Of a stretch of 40,644 nt of DNA, positions 16,495 through 25,735 are shown piece by piece (positions within the stretch are counted from its first letter, which is position 1; each line of letters opens with the position of its first letter). Below the pieces are notes generated by a model that saw only the letters and a program-made list of their open reading frames with translations, was not told the origin of the DNA and did not search any database. The translations under genes were made by a program, and so were the position numbers. Source of the DNA: Alphaproteobacteria bacterium HGW-Alphaproteobacteria-3. GTDB lineage: Bacteria > Pseudomonadota > Alphaproteobacteria > Parvibaculales > Parvibaculaceae. The stretch lies in assembly GCA_002842875.1 (NCBI GenBank), contig PHEF01000016.1:1-40644 (forward strand), given 5' to 3'.

Positions 16495-18018
16495 TCAATA
16501 GCGCGGGGCGGGGCGCACCACCGGGCCGTCATCCGTGATCGCGATATGGGTCAGCGTCTGCTCGTCATGGTTCATGCGCCATGACAGAAGCCGCTGCGCA
16601 TAGTCGAGCATCACGGGCAGGTATTCGGGATCGGTCGCGCGGTTCACGAATTCGTCCGGGTCCTTTTCGAGATCGAAGAGGAGCGGCGGGAGCTTCGTGA
16701 AGTGGACATATTTGAACTTCTCGTCGCGGATGACGTTCATCGTGCATTGATGCATCGTCAATCCCAATCGCTTCTCGGCGCTGTCGTCGGCGGGGTCGCG
16801 GAAGTCGAATTCCCAATGCGCTTCGCGTCGCCATGCCGCCGGTTCGCGTCCTTCAAGGAAAGGTCTGAGCGACTTGCCGTCGCATTGCACCGGTATCTCG
16901 GCGCCAATGAAGTCGAGCATGGTCGGCATGATGTCGACATTCTCGGTGAAGCGCGTCACGCGTGTGCCGCGTGTGCCGTCCGCCGCTTTGCGCGGGTCGC
17001 GGACGATGAGCGGGATGCGGTAGGATTCGTCGAAATAGCCGCCTTTTCCAAGCAACCAGTGATCGCCCATCTGCTCGCCGTGATCGGACGTGAAGATGAC
17101 GAGTGTGTTGTCCCAGCGGCCTGTTTCCTTCAGGAACGCGAAGACGCGGCCGAGCGCTTCGTCCACTTCCGACATCAGCCCGTAATAGACGGCCTTCAGC
17201 CTGCGGAGCTTTTTGTCGTTCGCCGGTGCGCGGTAAAGCCTGCGGCCAAGCTGATGTTCGAGCCAGGGATGCTGCGCGCCTTCTTCCGCAAGCGATGCCT
17301 TGCGTTTGAGCGCGGGCAAGGTTTCCGGGTCGTACATCGCGTTGAAGGGTTCGGGCGCAACGAAGGGCGGATGCGGGCGCAGGAGCGACAGATGCGCGAT
17401 GAAGGGCGTTGTGGATTCGGCGATGTAGCCGATCAGCCGGTTCGTGAGAAACGACGTGTCGTCGATTTCCTTCGCATAGACGAGCGGGCGGGGTGCGGCT
17501 GCACCGTCCTCGTAGTCGGGGCCCGGTGCGCGGTGTCCATAGGCAAAGCGAATGTCGTCCGGCACCTCATGGCCATTTTCCTTCAGCCAGTCCGTCCAAG
17601 GCGTCGGCCATGTGCCCATCATGCACACAGGGCGGATGCCGGGCAGCGGTCCTTCATAGGTTCTGAGCCAGGGGCTTTCGGGATCTTCCTCGCGCGGGTC
17701 CTGGCTCGTGTCGGTGTATCCGAAGAGAACGGGATCGTAGCCGTGGCGTCCTGCTTCCTTCGCCCAGTTGGTGTGGCGCGCGTCGAGCGGCGTTCCGTTG
17801 GTGCCGGAGCGGTGGTTCTGCAGATACATGCCGGTGTGAAGCGAGGCGCGCGACGGGCCGCAGGGAACGGCATTCGCATAGTGCCGCGTGAAGAGCACGC
17901 CGTCTTCGGCGAGCGCGTCCAGGTTCGGCGTCCTGACGGTCGGGTGCCCCAATGCGGAGAGGCATTCGCCGCGCCACTGGTCGGCCGTGATGAAGAGAAT
18001 GTTAAGCCTGTCAGCCAT
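16495..18018 (-). CDS. Phosphonate monoester hydrolase / type I sulfatase family protein
   Basis: A 507-residue alkaline-phosphatase-superfamily hydrolase. The metal-binding D13 lies in ITADQWRGE. C53-G-P-S-R57 is the CxPxR motif whose cysteine is oxidised to formylglycine. TSDHGEQMGDHWLLGKGG supplies further metal ligands. Overall sequence, including RPHPPFVAPEPFNAMYD and EFDFRD, strongly recalls the rhizobial phosphonate monoester hydrolase (PMH) group, which cleaves phosphate, phosphonate and sulfate esters. The start at 18018 follows GGGAGGG; the 20-residue upstream extension is not family-like. No signal peptide is visible, so it is probably cytoplasmic. It is divergent from the ferredoxin gene. 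Confidence 0.88.
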   Translation of the reverse strand: MADRLNILFITADQWRGECLSALGHPTVRTPNLDALAEDGVLFTRHYANAVPCGPSRASLHTGMYLQNHRSGTNGTPLDARHTNWAKEAGRHGYDPVLFGYTDTSQDPREEDPESPWLRTYEGPLPGIRPVCMMGTWPTPWTDWLKENGHEVPDDIRFAYGHRAPGPDYEDGAAAPRPLVYAKEIDDTSFLTNRLIGYIAESTTPFIAHLSLLRPHPPFVAPEPFNAMYDPETLPALKRKASLAEEGAQHPWLEHQLGRRLYRAPANDKKLRRLKAVYYGLMSEVDEALGRVFAFLKETGRWDNTLVIFTSDHGEQMGDHWLLGKGGYFDESYRIPLIVRDPRKAADGTRGTRVTRFTENVDIMPTMLDFIGAEIPVQCDGKSLRPFLEGREPAAWRREAHWEFDFRDPADDSAEKRLGLTMHQCTMNVIRDEKFKYVHFTKLPPLLFDLEKDPDEFVNRATDPEYLPVMLDYAQRLLSWRMNHDEQTLTHIAITDDGPVVRPAPRY

Positions 18019-18138
18019 TTCCGACCCTCCCGGTCCTTGTTTACCCGAGACTATGCGACGCCCGTGACAAGGGAACAACGGGCGCGATTGCGGGGCTGAC
18101 GCTGCGTCGGAAAAGCCTTCGTCCGATTGAGGGGTTGA

Positions 18139-18552
<414 letters not shown>

Positions 18553-18562
18553 AGCGTCTTTC

Positions 18563-18868
18563 TCAACCGTTCGCGGCTGACTTCTTCTTCCCGTCGAAGA
18601 CAGAGAATTCGTGCTCGATCGATTTCTCGATCAGTAGGCGCCATATCGGTTCGGCGATGGCGCGGCTGAGGCCTGCCCGGTCCGCTTCCGTGAGCACCTT
18701 CCGCACCACGTCCTCGATCCGCGCGTCGTCGCGCACGTCGGAGCGATCGCCCTTGATGGCGCCTGCCTGCTCGATGTAGCCCTGACGCTCCGCAAGCAGC
18801 TTCACGAGCTCACGGTCGATCCTGTCGATCTCGTTGCGGACTTCCGGCATCGTGTTGCATTTAATCAT
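18563..18868 (-). CDS. Chorismate mutase, AroQ class
   Basis: A 101-residue all-helical protein of the AroQ/PchB family: VRNEIDRIDRELVKLLAERQGYIEQAGAIK matches the first long helix with its conserved catalytic Arg/Lys positions, and IWRLLIEKSIEHE the last. Chorismate mutase converts chorismate to prephenate for Phe/Tyr synthesis; isochorismate-pyruvate lyase is the alternative in this fold. The start at 18868 follows GGAG at seven bases. It is convergent with the ferredoxin gene (10 bp apart) and divergent from the reductase gene. Confidence 0.87.
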   Translation of the reverse strand: MIKCNTMPEVRNEIDRIDRELVKLLAERQGYIEQAGAIKGDRSDVRDDARIEDVVRKVLTEADRAGLSRAIAEPIWRLLIEKSIEHEFSVFDGKKKSAANG

Positions 18869-18980
18869 TGAGCGTCTCCGGCGGGGTGGGTGCGGCACGA
18901 CGTCATGCAGCCGTGCCATACGCGCAGCGTAAGATAGGCATGGGTGAAGCTTTGTCACGGCCAATCGGGCAATTTTTTGC

Positions 18981-19009
18981 TTGGCGTTCCGGGATCGCGG
19001 ACCTATATA
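18981..19009 (+). promoter_or_regulatory. Promoter of the ferredoxin reductase gene
   Basis: TTGGCG (18981-18986), a 17-bp spacer and TATATA (19004-19009) form a good sigma-70-type promoter, with a start site expected near 19016, some 79 bases before the start codon. Confidence 0.5.
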
Positions 19010-19020
19010 GGCACGAAAGG

Positions 19021-19043
19021 TTGTGAAATATAATTAATCACAA
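19021..19043 (+). promoter_or_regulatory. Palindromic operator TTGTGA-N11-TCACAA
   Basis: A 23-bp AT-rich inverted repeat with perfect six-base arms lies a few bases after the predicted transcription start, where a repressor would block the polymerase. The half-sites resemble CRP/FNR-type half-sites but the 11-bp gap is too long for that family, so the regulator is unknown. Confidence 0.5.
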
Positions 19044-19088
19044 TTTTCATGGGTAATTATGCCCGGCCATGGGCGGAACGACAGGTGA

Positions 19089-20126
<1,038 letters not shown>

Positions 20127-20146
20127 GAAAATCTCGAGGTCAGTTC

Positions 20147-20470
20147 ATGCGTATCATCCTTGTCGATGGCAAGGGTCGCGAGCGCGAGCTCGAGGCTGTT
20201 GAAGGGTGGCGGGTGATGGAAATCATCCGCGATCACGGATTTCCCATCGTGGCGGAATGCGGCGGCGCCTGCGCCTGCGGCACCTGCCAGGTGGAAGTCG
20301 ACCCGCAATGGGCCGCGAAGCTCCACCAGCCGCGTGAGGACGAGCTCGACATGCTCGACCGGAATTATGGCGGCGAGTGGTCACGTCTTGCCTGTCAGCT
20401 TATCATGACACCTGAACTCGACGGGTTGCGCGTTCGGATTGCCGGCATTGCGGTTCGCGAAGCGGCCTGA
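20147..20470 (+). CDS. [2Fe-2S] ferredoxin, second copy
   Basis: A 107-residue adrenodoxin-type ferredoxin with ligands C38, C44, C47 and C83 and an extra C42. It shares the GGACACxTC core with the protein at 18232-18552 but differs widely elsewhere, so it is an old paralogue rather than a recent duplicate. The position directly behind the reductase suggests it is that enzyme's main partner. Confidence 0.92.
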   Translation: MRIILVDGKGRERELEAVEGWRVMEIIRDHGFPIVAECGGACACGTCQVEVDPQWAAKLHQPREDELDMLDRNYGGEWSRLACQLIMTPELDGLRVRIAGIAVREAA

Positions 20471-20533
20471 CCTTGACCCCGCTGGACAAATCCTCTCCCA
20501 AGCTGCCAACTAGGTGTGAACGGGAGGGCGTTC

Positions 20534-20935
20534 TTGCGGCATTTTTTGTTCATGGTCGGTTTGGCCGTCGCGCTGATCGGAAGCGGTGGCGCTTTCGCTG
20601 GCACAGCCGATGCGGTCGAAACGACGCTTTATTTCGGACTTGACCTGCCTGGCGGCGGCACGGTCAGCGAGGAGCAATGGTCTGGCTTCCTTGCAGATGC
20701 TGTCACGCCTCGCTTCCCTGACGGGTTCACGGTTCTCGATGGGTACGGGCAGTGGCGCGACCCCGGGATGGCCGATGCGCCGATCGTTCGCGAGAAGACA
20801 CGGGTCATCGTCATCGTTCATCCCGAGACGTCAGCCGCTGAAGGTGCCATCGGTGAAATAAAGTCTTTCTACAAGACAAGCTTTGGCCAGAAATCCGTGT
20901 TCCATACGCAGGCGCAGGTGCGTGTTGTAGAGTAG
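20534..20935 (+). CDS. DUF3574-family exported protein
   Basis: About 133 residues: a signal peptide (about 1-24, ending AFA) followed by a DUF3574-like domain (TLYFGLDLPGGGTVSEEQWSGFLADAVTPRFPDGFTVLDGYGQWRD ... EKTRVIVIVHP, described here in two parts at about residues 32-78 and 86-95). The family has no known function. I choose TTG 20534 because GGGAGGG precedes it at ideal spacing; GTG 20516 in the same frame lacks a ribosome site. It is followed eight bases later by the UPF0280-like gene. Confidence 0.75.
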   Translation: MRHFLFMVGLAVALIGSGGAFAGTADAVETTLYFGLDLPGGGTVSEEQWSGFLADAVTPRFPDGFTVLDGYGQWRDPGMADAPIVREKTRVIVIVHPETSAAEGAIGEIKSFYKTSFGQKSVFHTQAQVRVVE

Positions 20936-20943
20936 GTTTTTCG

Positions 20944-21813
20944 ATGTTCACGATTTCCCGTTCTATCGAAAAGAGCTTCGAGATATGGCCCGGCAAGCTT
21001 TCTTTCGCCGCTGCGGGCGACGGTTCGCGCGAAGCGCTCGACGCTGCAATGGATATTGCCCGCGATCTTTCGCGCGCCGTGCTCGCAGATGCCGAACTGC
21101 TGGCGAAAGGCGCTGCAAATGCTTTGCCTCGGGGCAGGGCGGGGCGGATTGCAGTAGAGACGGTAAATCTCTTTCGTGAGCTTCTCCCTTCTCTCGAATT
21201 GCCTCCCGTGTTGGCGGCTTTACCGGGCGCGGTTTGCGATGCCGTGCTTGACGGTATGCTCGACGCCGCACGTCGGAATGGCGGCGTGGGGTTCATCGCC
21301 GTGTCGCTTGGAGAAGTACTCGCCCTCCATCAGGAACCAGGTGTAGCGGCAGGCGTCGATGGAAGTGTTCGGCCGGTGCTTGGGGAATTTGTCTCTGCCC
21401 TGGGGGCGGGCATCCATGGCGGTGCAGCTCTGGGCGGTAACCGGTCTTGCGTTCCGACCTGCGGGGCACTCGACATTGTCGCAGTGCAATCGAAGTCGGC
21501 AGCGGCGGCAGGGCTTGCAGCCGCAATCGTTGCCGACGCTGCAGCCGATACAATTGCAGTGCCGCGAGGCGCCACGCCGCGCGACCGGCTGTTTGCGATG
21601 GCGTGGCGAGAGCGGAGTGTTACCGCATCGGTGGGGCCCGTCGAACCGGAATCGATCTGGCAGGTACTTTCCGCGTCCGTTCGGCAAGCGACGGCGCTCC
21701 GGGACAAGCGCTTGCTGCGCGCGGCGGCGCTCGGCTTCAAGGGGCGCGGCCGGACGGTCGGTCCGGTGGACGGCGACAGGTTGCTCCGTTTCGGCGTTTC
21801 GGAGTGGCGCTAG
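20944..21813 (+). CDS. UPF0280-like protein of unknown function
   Basis: A 289-residue protein. The segment LAALPGAVCDAVLDGM (about residues 94-109) and the later VADAAADTIA resemble the conserved MAAVAGAVADEVL and ADAAAT motifs of the UPF0280/ApbE-like family, but the typical NNGGDIALH is diverged (VSLGEVLALH). It is rich in Ala and has no signal peptide. No enzymatic function is known. It sits between the DUF3574 and methyltransferase genes in one orientation. The family assignment is tentative; the coding call is firmer. Confidence 0.65.
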   Translation: MFTISRSIEKSFEIWPGKLSFAAAGDGSREALDAAMDIARDLSRAVLADAELLAKGAANALPRGRAGRIAVETVNLFRELLPSLELPPVLAALPGAVCDAVLDGMLDAARRNGGVGFIAVSLGEVLALHQEPGVAAGVDGSVRPVLGEFVSALGAGIHGGAALGGNRSCVPTCGALDIVAVQSKSAAAAGLAAAIVADAAADTIAVPRGATPRDRLFAMAWRERSVTASVGPVEPESIWQVLSASVRQATALRDKRLLRAAALGFKGRGRTVGPVDGDRLLRFGVSEWR

Positions 21814-21861
21814 CGGCAGAGGAACGTCATACTGGCGCCGGTTTTTCGCCGGGAGGGCGCC

Positions 21862-22479
21862 ATGGGATTCTACGAACGCCGCATTGTTCCGCACATCATC
21901 AACTGTGCCTGTGGCTCCAAGCCGATCCGCTATCAACGCAAGAAGGTCGTGCCTCTGGCGGAAGGGACGGTGCTCGAAATCGGTATCGGTACCGGGCTCA
22001 ATCTTCCTTATTACGATCCGGCAAGGGTCACGCGGGTCATAGGGCTCGATCCGTCGGAAGAATCATGGCGACTGGCGGGCGAGCGCGCGCAGGCTCTTTC
22101 CTTTCCGGTTGAGTTTATCGGTCTGCCGGGTGAACAGATTCCGCTCGAGGACAAGAGCGTCGATACCGTGCTTTGTACTTTCAGCCTTTGCACGATCCCC
22201 GATCCGGTGAAGGCACTCGAAGGCATGCGCCGCGTCTTGAAGCCGGGCGGGAAGCTCATTTTCTGCGAACACGGTGCGGCACCGGACAATCAGGTGGCCC
22301 GCTGGCAGGACCGCATCAATCCCGTCTGGAAGGTGTTGTTCGGCGGTTGCAACCTCAACCGCAAGATGCCGTCGCTCATCGAAGAAGGCGGTTTCCGCAT
22401 CGCCGATCTCCAGACGATGTATCTTCCCTCCACGCCGCGCTTTGCCGGTTTCAATTATTGGGGCGTCGCGCAGGTCTGA
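21862..22479 (+). CDS. Class I SAM-dependent methyltransferase
   Basis: A 205-residue methyltransferase of the Methyltransf_11 type. SAM motif I is VLEIGIGTGLNLPYY (about residues 37-51), motif II is VIGLDPSEE, and the post-motifs are DTVLCTFSLCTIPDP and LKPGGKLIFCEHG. Similar short proteins (FYERRIVPHIINCACGSKPI at the N-terminus) are common in proteobacteria and include phospholipid N-methyltransferase-like members, but the substrate cannot be fixed. It ends about 80 bases before imuA. Confidence 0.87.
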   Translation: MGFYERRIVPHIINCACGSKPIRYQRKKVVPLAEGTVLEIGIGTGLNLPYYDPARVTRVIGLDPSEESWRLAGERAQALSFPVEFIGLPGEQIPLEDKSVDTVLCTFSLCTIPDPVKALEGMRRVLKPGGKLIFCEHGAAPDNQVARWQDRINPVWKVLFGGCNLNRKMPSLIEEGGFRIADLQTMYLPSTPRFAGFNYWGVAQV

Positions 22480-22507
22480 TTGCTTCGGCAGTCCGGGGTT
22501 TCCTGAC

Positions 22508-22547
22508 TTGACCCTTATGGTTCTTGCATTTAGAACAAATCAGGAAC
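22508..22547 (+). promoter_or_regulatory. imuA promoter with LexA box
   Basis: TTGACC (22508-22513), a 17-bp spacer and TAGAAC (22531-22536) form the promoter. GAAC-AAATCAG-GAAC (22533-22547) is an exact GAAC-N7-GAAC LexA box, the complement of the alphaproteobacterial GTTC-N7-GTTC, and it overlaps the -10. imuA should be SOS-induced. Confidence 0.8.
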
Positions 22548-22560
22548 ATAAGGAATTGTC

Positions 22561-23376
22561 ATGTCACCGGCCAGCAAAGAACACCTTATTGCTGAGTTGA
22601 AAGCCCGCATTGCCGGTCATACGCCCGTGGCAGGTCGAATAACGCCTGTATTTTCACTCGGGGTGCCTGAAATCGACGGAGTGCTGCCTGAGGGTGGCAT
22701 GAAGCGCGGCGCGCTGCATGAAGTCGCAGCGGCCGCTTATCGGGATATGGGCGCAGCCACGGGATTTCTTGCATCACTCGCGGTTTGTGTCAGCCGGCAT
22801 TCCGCGCTTCCTGTTCTCTGGTGCGAAACGGTGAGGCCGCCCTACGATATGGGCCGGCTTTACGGGCCGGGGCTTTCCGCATTCGGCCTGGAGCCGCAGA
22901 GGATCGTGCTTGCTTTGCCGCCCGGAGATGCCGATTGCCTGTGGGTTATGGAGGAGGCGTTGCACAGCCATGCCTTTGCGGCTGTGATCGGTGAGCTTGA
23001 CGGACGCTCTTCCGCGCTCAGCCTGACTGCCACGAGGCGGCTTCAACTCGCTGCAGAGGCGTCGGGGACGCCGGTTCTGCTTTTCACTGGCCATGCCAAA
23101 GAGGGGGCAAGCGTTGCCGTTACTCGCTGGCGTGTGGCTTCGGTGCCGAGTGCCGTTCTTTCTCATGTGGAAGAGAAGGAGATGCTGCCCGGCGCGGCGC
23201 GCTGGCATGTTGCGCTTACCCGTTCACGTGGCGGTCAATCCGGCTCGTGGCTGGTGGGATGGAATACGATGGAGGTTGCGTTTTCCGCAGTGGCGTGGAC
23301 AGCAGATGCCTCTTCCGAACGAAATGTCGCGCCTCTTCACGATCCTGCGGTCATCCCGTTCAGGCAGACGGCCTGA
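22561..23376 (+). CDS. imuA: ImuA, SOS mutagenesis accessory protein
   Basis: A 271-residue RecA-like fold protein of the ImuA/SulA-like family. It has LGVPEIDGVLPEGGMKRGALHEV at about residues 32-55 and a degenerate nucleotide-binding region typical of the family. With ImuB and DnaE2 it forms the inducible mutasome that copies damaged DNA. The LexA box lies at the promoter. Unlike the usual imuA-imuB-dnaE2 operon, here two lipoprotein genes on the other strand separate it from imuB. Confidence 0.88.
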   Translation: MSPASKEHLIAELKARIAGHTPVAGRITPVFSLGVPEIDGVLPEGGMKRGALHEVAAAAYRDMGAATGFLASLAVCVSRHSALPVLWCETVRPPYDMGRLYGPGLSAFGLEPQRIVLALPPGDADCLWVMEEALHSHAFAAVIGELDGRSSALSLTATRRLQLAAEASGTPVLLFTGHAKEGASVAVTRWRVASVPSAVLSHVEEKEMLPGAARWHVALTRSRGGQSGSWLVGWNTMEVAFSAVAWTADASSERNVAPLHDPAVIPFRQTA

Positions 23377-23383
23377 ACCGTAC

Positions 23384-23686
23384 TTACCGGTAATAGGGAG
23401 GGTAGTAGCGATAGGGGTAAGGATACCCCGGATAGGATCCCCACCAAGGCGAAGGAGTCCGGGCGCGATTTAGTGCCCGCGTGTTTTCTTCCCGGGCGCG
23501 AATTTCCTTGAGCTTCAGCATGCAATTCGCAAAGGCTTCCGTGCCTTCCGTGAACCCCAGTTTTTTACACTCGTCCTGATCCGATTGTTGTTGCGCGGCC
23601 GTGCGGGCGGCCTGTTCCTGCGGGCTTGCACAGGCTGCAAGTGCGGCGAAAGCCGCAACGGCCAAAGCGGTACGCACGATACGCAT
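23384..23686 (-). CDS. Small lipoprotein, tandem paralogue 1
   Basis: A 100-residue lipoprotein: the signal peptide ends at LAAC with the lipidated Cys at residue 19. A Gln-rich segment follows, then C-KKLGFTEGTEAFANCMLKLKEIRA (about 40-64), then a Pro/Tyr-rich tail (PYPYRYYPPYYR). The cysteine-spaced core repeats in the neighbouring gene. It converges on imuA with seven bases between stops. Function unknown. Confidence 0.78.
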   Translation of the reverse strand: MRIVRTALAVAAFAALAACASPQEQAARTAAQQQSDQDECKKLGFTEGTEAFANCMLKLKEIRAREENTRALNRARTPSPWWGSYPGYPYPYRYYPPYYR

Positions 23687-23703
23687 GCTCCCTTCCTTTC
23701 GCG

Positions 23704-23982
23704 TCAGAAGCCCTTGGAAACACCAATTCCGACGCCAAAGCCGATATTAGGCGAGCGGTTCGCGTTTTCCTTGGCGCGAATTTCCTTCATTTTGAGGCGG
23801 CAGTTTCCGTAGGCCTCCGTATTCGGTTCGAACCCCAGTTCCACGCAATTCTTGTGATCCTCGGCTTCGAGACGCGCTTGTTCGACCGCCGGATCGGCGC
23901 ATGCGGCGAGCGCAAGCGGTAGCGCCAACGCGAAGCCAAGGATCAGCCGCTTTGCCCGGTCCGCCGGTGAAAATCTCAACAT
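23704..23982 (-). CDS. Small lipoprotein, tandem paralogue 2
   Basis: A 92-residue lipoprotein from ATG 23982 (GGGAGG seven bases upstream). The lipobox LAAC follows a hydrophobic signal segment. The core C-VELGFEPNTEAYGNCRLKMKEIRA matches the preceding gene at most positions, including both cysteines. The tail is Gly-rich. The two genes are 17 bp apart, in one likely transcript, and probably arose by tandem duplication. Function unknown. They sit between imuA and imuB on the opposite strand. Confidence 0.75.
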   Translation of the reverse strand: MLRFSPADRAKRLILGFALALPLALAACADPAVEQARLEAEDHKNCVELGFEPNTEAYGNCRLKMKEIRAKENANRSPNIGFGVGIGVSKGF

Positions 23983-24111
23983 GCTTCTGCCTCCCGATGC
24001 GCAGGGCACCCAATCCCAACTACCTAAGGCTACTCCCGTTTCATGCAAGGAGGGGCGGAAAGTAACTTCCGGATTCGACTCGCCATCGGGGTGAGAACAG
24101 GGCAGGATGAT

Positions 24112-24126
24112 GTTCCTGTTTTGTTC
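24112..24126 (+). promoter_or_regulatory. LexA box upstream of imuB
   Basis: GTTC-CTGTTTT-GTTC is an exact GTTC-N7-GTTC LexA operator ending 13 bases before ATG 24140. Its position inside the longest possible imuB frame argues that translation begins at 24140, not 24107. Confidence 0.8.
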
Positions 24127-24139
24127 TCAAGGCGTGCCA

Positions 24140-25735
24140 ATGACGGGAGAAAGACGGATCGCCGCGCTCTGGTTACCGTTCTGGCCTATCGAGCAGCTCT
24201 ATCGCGATCTCGCACATCGGTACCCCACGATAACGGAAAGGCCGCGGGCTCTTGCGCGGCCGGGAGCAGGAGGTCTCCGGATAACGGCTTGCGACAGGCA
24301 GGCCCGTGCCGCAGGGGTTGAGCATGGGCAACTGGTACCGGATGCCATGGCGCTTTGCCCCTTGCTCGAACTGCACCCGGCCGACAACGAGGGGAACCGC
24401 GAGGCACTTGCGCGGATCGCTCGCTGGTGTGGACGCTACACACCCTGGACGGCGGCCGACCCAATTGGCCGGGGAGAGGAGCCGGACGGCGTTTTGCTCG
24501 ACATTACAGGTTGCGCCCATCTCTTCGGCGGTGAGGGGGAGCTGCTTTCAACCCTTCATCGGCGTTTTTGCGGACTGGGCTTGACGGTCCGCTGTGCGAT
24601 CGCATCGACGCCAGGGGCGGCCTGGGCGCTTGCGCGATATGGCCAGAATACACTTTCCATCGTTCCTGCGGGCGGGGAAGCAGATGCACTTCGCGAATTG
24701 CCGGTTGCGGCGCTCCGGCTCGACGGGGCGGTCGTGGATGGGCTCATGCGTCTCGGATTGAAGCGGGCGGGCGATCTCTATGGCAAGCCGCGTGCGCCGA
24801 TCGCCGCCCGTTTTGGTGCCGAAGTCGCGCGGCGTCTCGACGAGGCTCTCGGTTTCGAGCGGGAGCCGATCTCGCCAGACTTACCGCATGTTTCCCATCG
24901 TGCGAGTCTTTCCTTTCCAGAAGGATTGACTCAACTTCCTCATATCGAAGAAGCCGTTCTGCGGATTGTGGGCGATCTCTGCGACGTGCTTCAGCGCGAA
25001 CAACAGGGTGCCCGGCGTCTCGAATTACAGCTTTTCCGCGTCGATGGGGAAGTGACGCAGCTTCGTGCAGGTACCGGCAGGCCTTCTCATGAGGCCGCTC
25101 ATCTTGCGCGGATTTTCCGTGAGAAGCTTGCGCGCGCCGGCGACGATTTCGATGCGGGTTTCGGCATTGAAGCGATCACGCTTGCTTGTCTTGCCGTGGA
25201 ACCCATGCCGCCTATGCAGGAAGGCTTCGACAGAAACGAAGCGCGTCTTCACGATCTCGAACGCTTCCTTGACCGGCTGAGCAACCGGCTCGGGCAGGAC
25301 CGTGTCCTGCGGTTCGAGCCGAGAGCGAGCCATATTCCCGAGTGTGCTGTTGTCCGTGTTCCTTCGCTGCACGGCATTACACCTGCCATGCGCGCCTGGC
25401 CGATGCACAGGGACGAGCATCGCGCTTCCATGCTCGGTGGCAGCCTACCGCGTCCCTTGAGGCTTCTCCCCCTGCCTGAACCGGTCGATGTCGTTGCCGA
25501 GGTGCCTGAGGGGCCGCCACGCATTTTTCGTTGGCGGCGGATCGCCCACAAGGTTGCGCGTACGGAGGGGCCGGAGCGTATCGCACCCGAATGGTGGCGC
25601 GGAAACCGTCAACATACACGGGATTATTATCGGGTGGAGGATAGTGAAGGCTGCCGTTTCTGGCTTTACCGCGATGGCCTTTACTACCGTGACAAGGAAG
25701 CGCCGCGCTGGTTCATGCATGGCGTTTTCGAATGA
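24140..25735 (+). CDS. imuB: ImuB, Y-family polymerase-like mutasome protein
   Basis: A 531-residue ImuB protein: a Y-family polymerase fold (about 1-340) that lacks the N-terminal catalytic acidic residues (IAALWLPFWPIEQLYRD where active enzymes carry a DxD-type start), a little-finger domain and a C-terminal extension ending YYRVEDSEGCRFWLYRDGL. ImuB is a hub that links DnaE2, ImuA and the beta clamp. I start at ATG 24140 because the LexA operator lies in the upstream extension. The stop overlaps the dnaE2 start as ATGA. Confidence 0.9.
   Translation: MTGERRIAALWLPFWPIEQLYRDLAHRYPTITERPRALARPGAGGLRITACDRQARAAGVEHGQLVPDAMALCPLLELHPADNEGNREALARIARWCGRYTPWTAADPIGRGEEPDGVLLDITGCAHLFGGEGELLSTLHRRFCGLGLTVRCAIASTPGAAWALARYGQNTLSIVPAGGEADALRELPVAALRLDGAVVDGLMRLGLKRAGDLYGKPRAPIAARFGAEVARRLDEALGFEREPISPDLPHVSHRASLSFPEGLTQLPHIEEAVLRIVGDLCDVLQREQQGARRLELQLFRVDGEVTQLRAGTGRPSHEAAHLARIFREKLARAGDDFDAGFGIEAITLACLAVEPMPPMQEGFDRNEARLHDLERFLDRLSNRLGQDRVLRFEPRASHIPECAVVRVPSLHGITPAMRAWPMHRDEHRASMLGGSLPRPLRLLPLPEPVDVVAEVPEGPPRIFRWRRIAHKVARTEGPERIAPEWWRGNRQHTRDYYRVEDSEGCRFWLYRDGLYYRDKEAPRWFMHGVFE

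Noticed and set aside
19021..19043. A CRP or FNR binding site
   Set aside because: CRP/FNR half-sites (TGTGA/TCACA or TTGAT/ATCAA) are separated by 4-6 bases; here the gap is 11.
24107..24139. imuB starting at ATG 24107
   Set aside because: The LexA operator lies in this stretch and family homology begins after ATG 24140.
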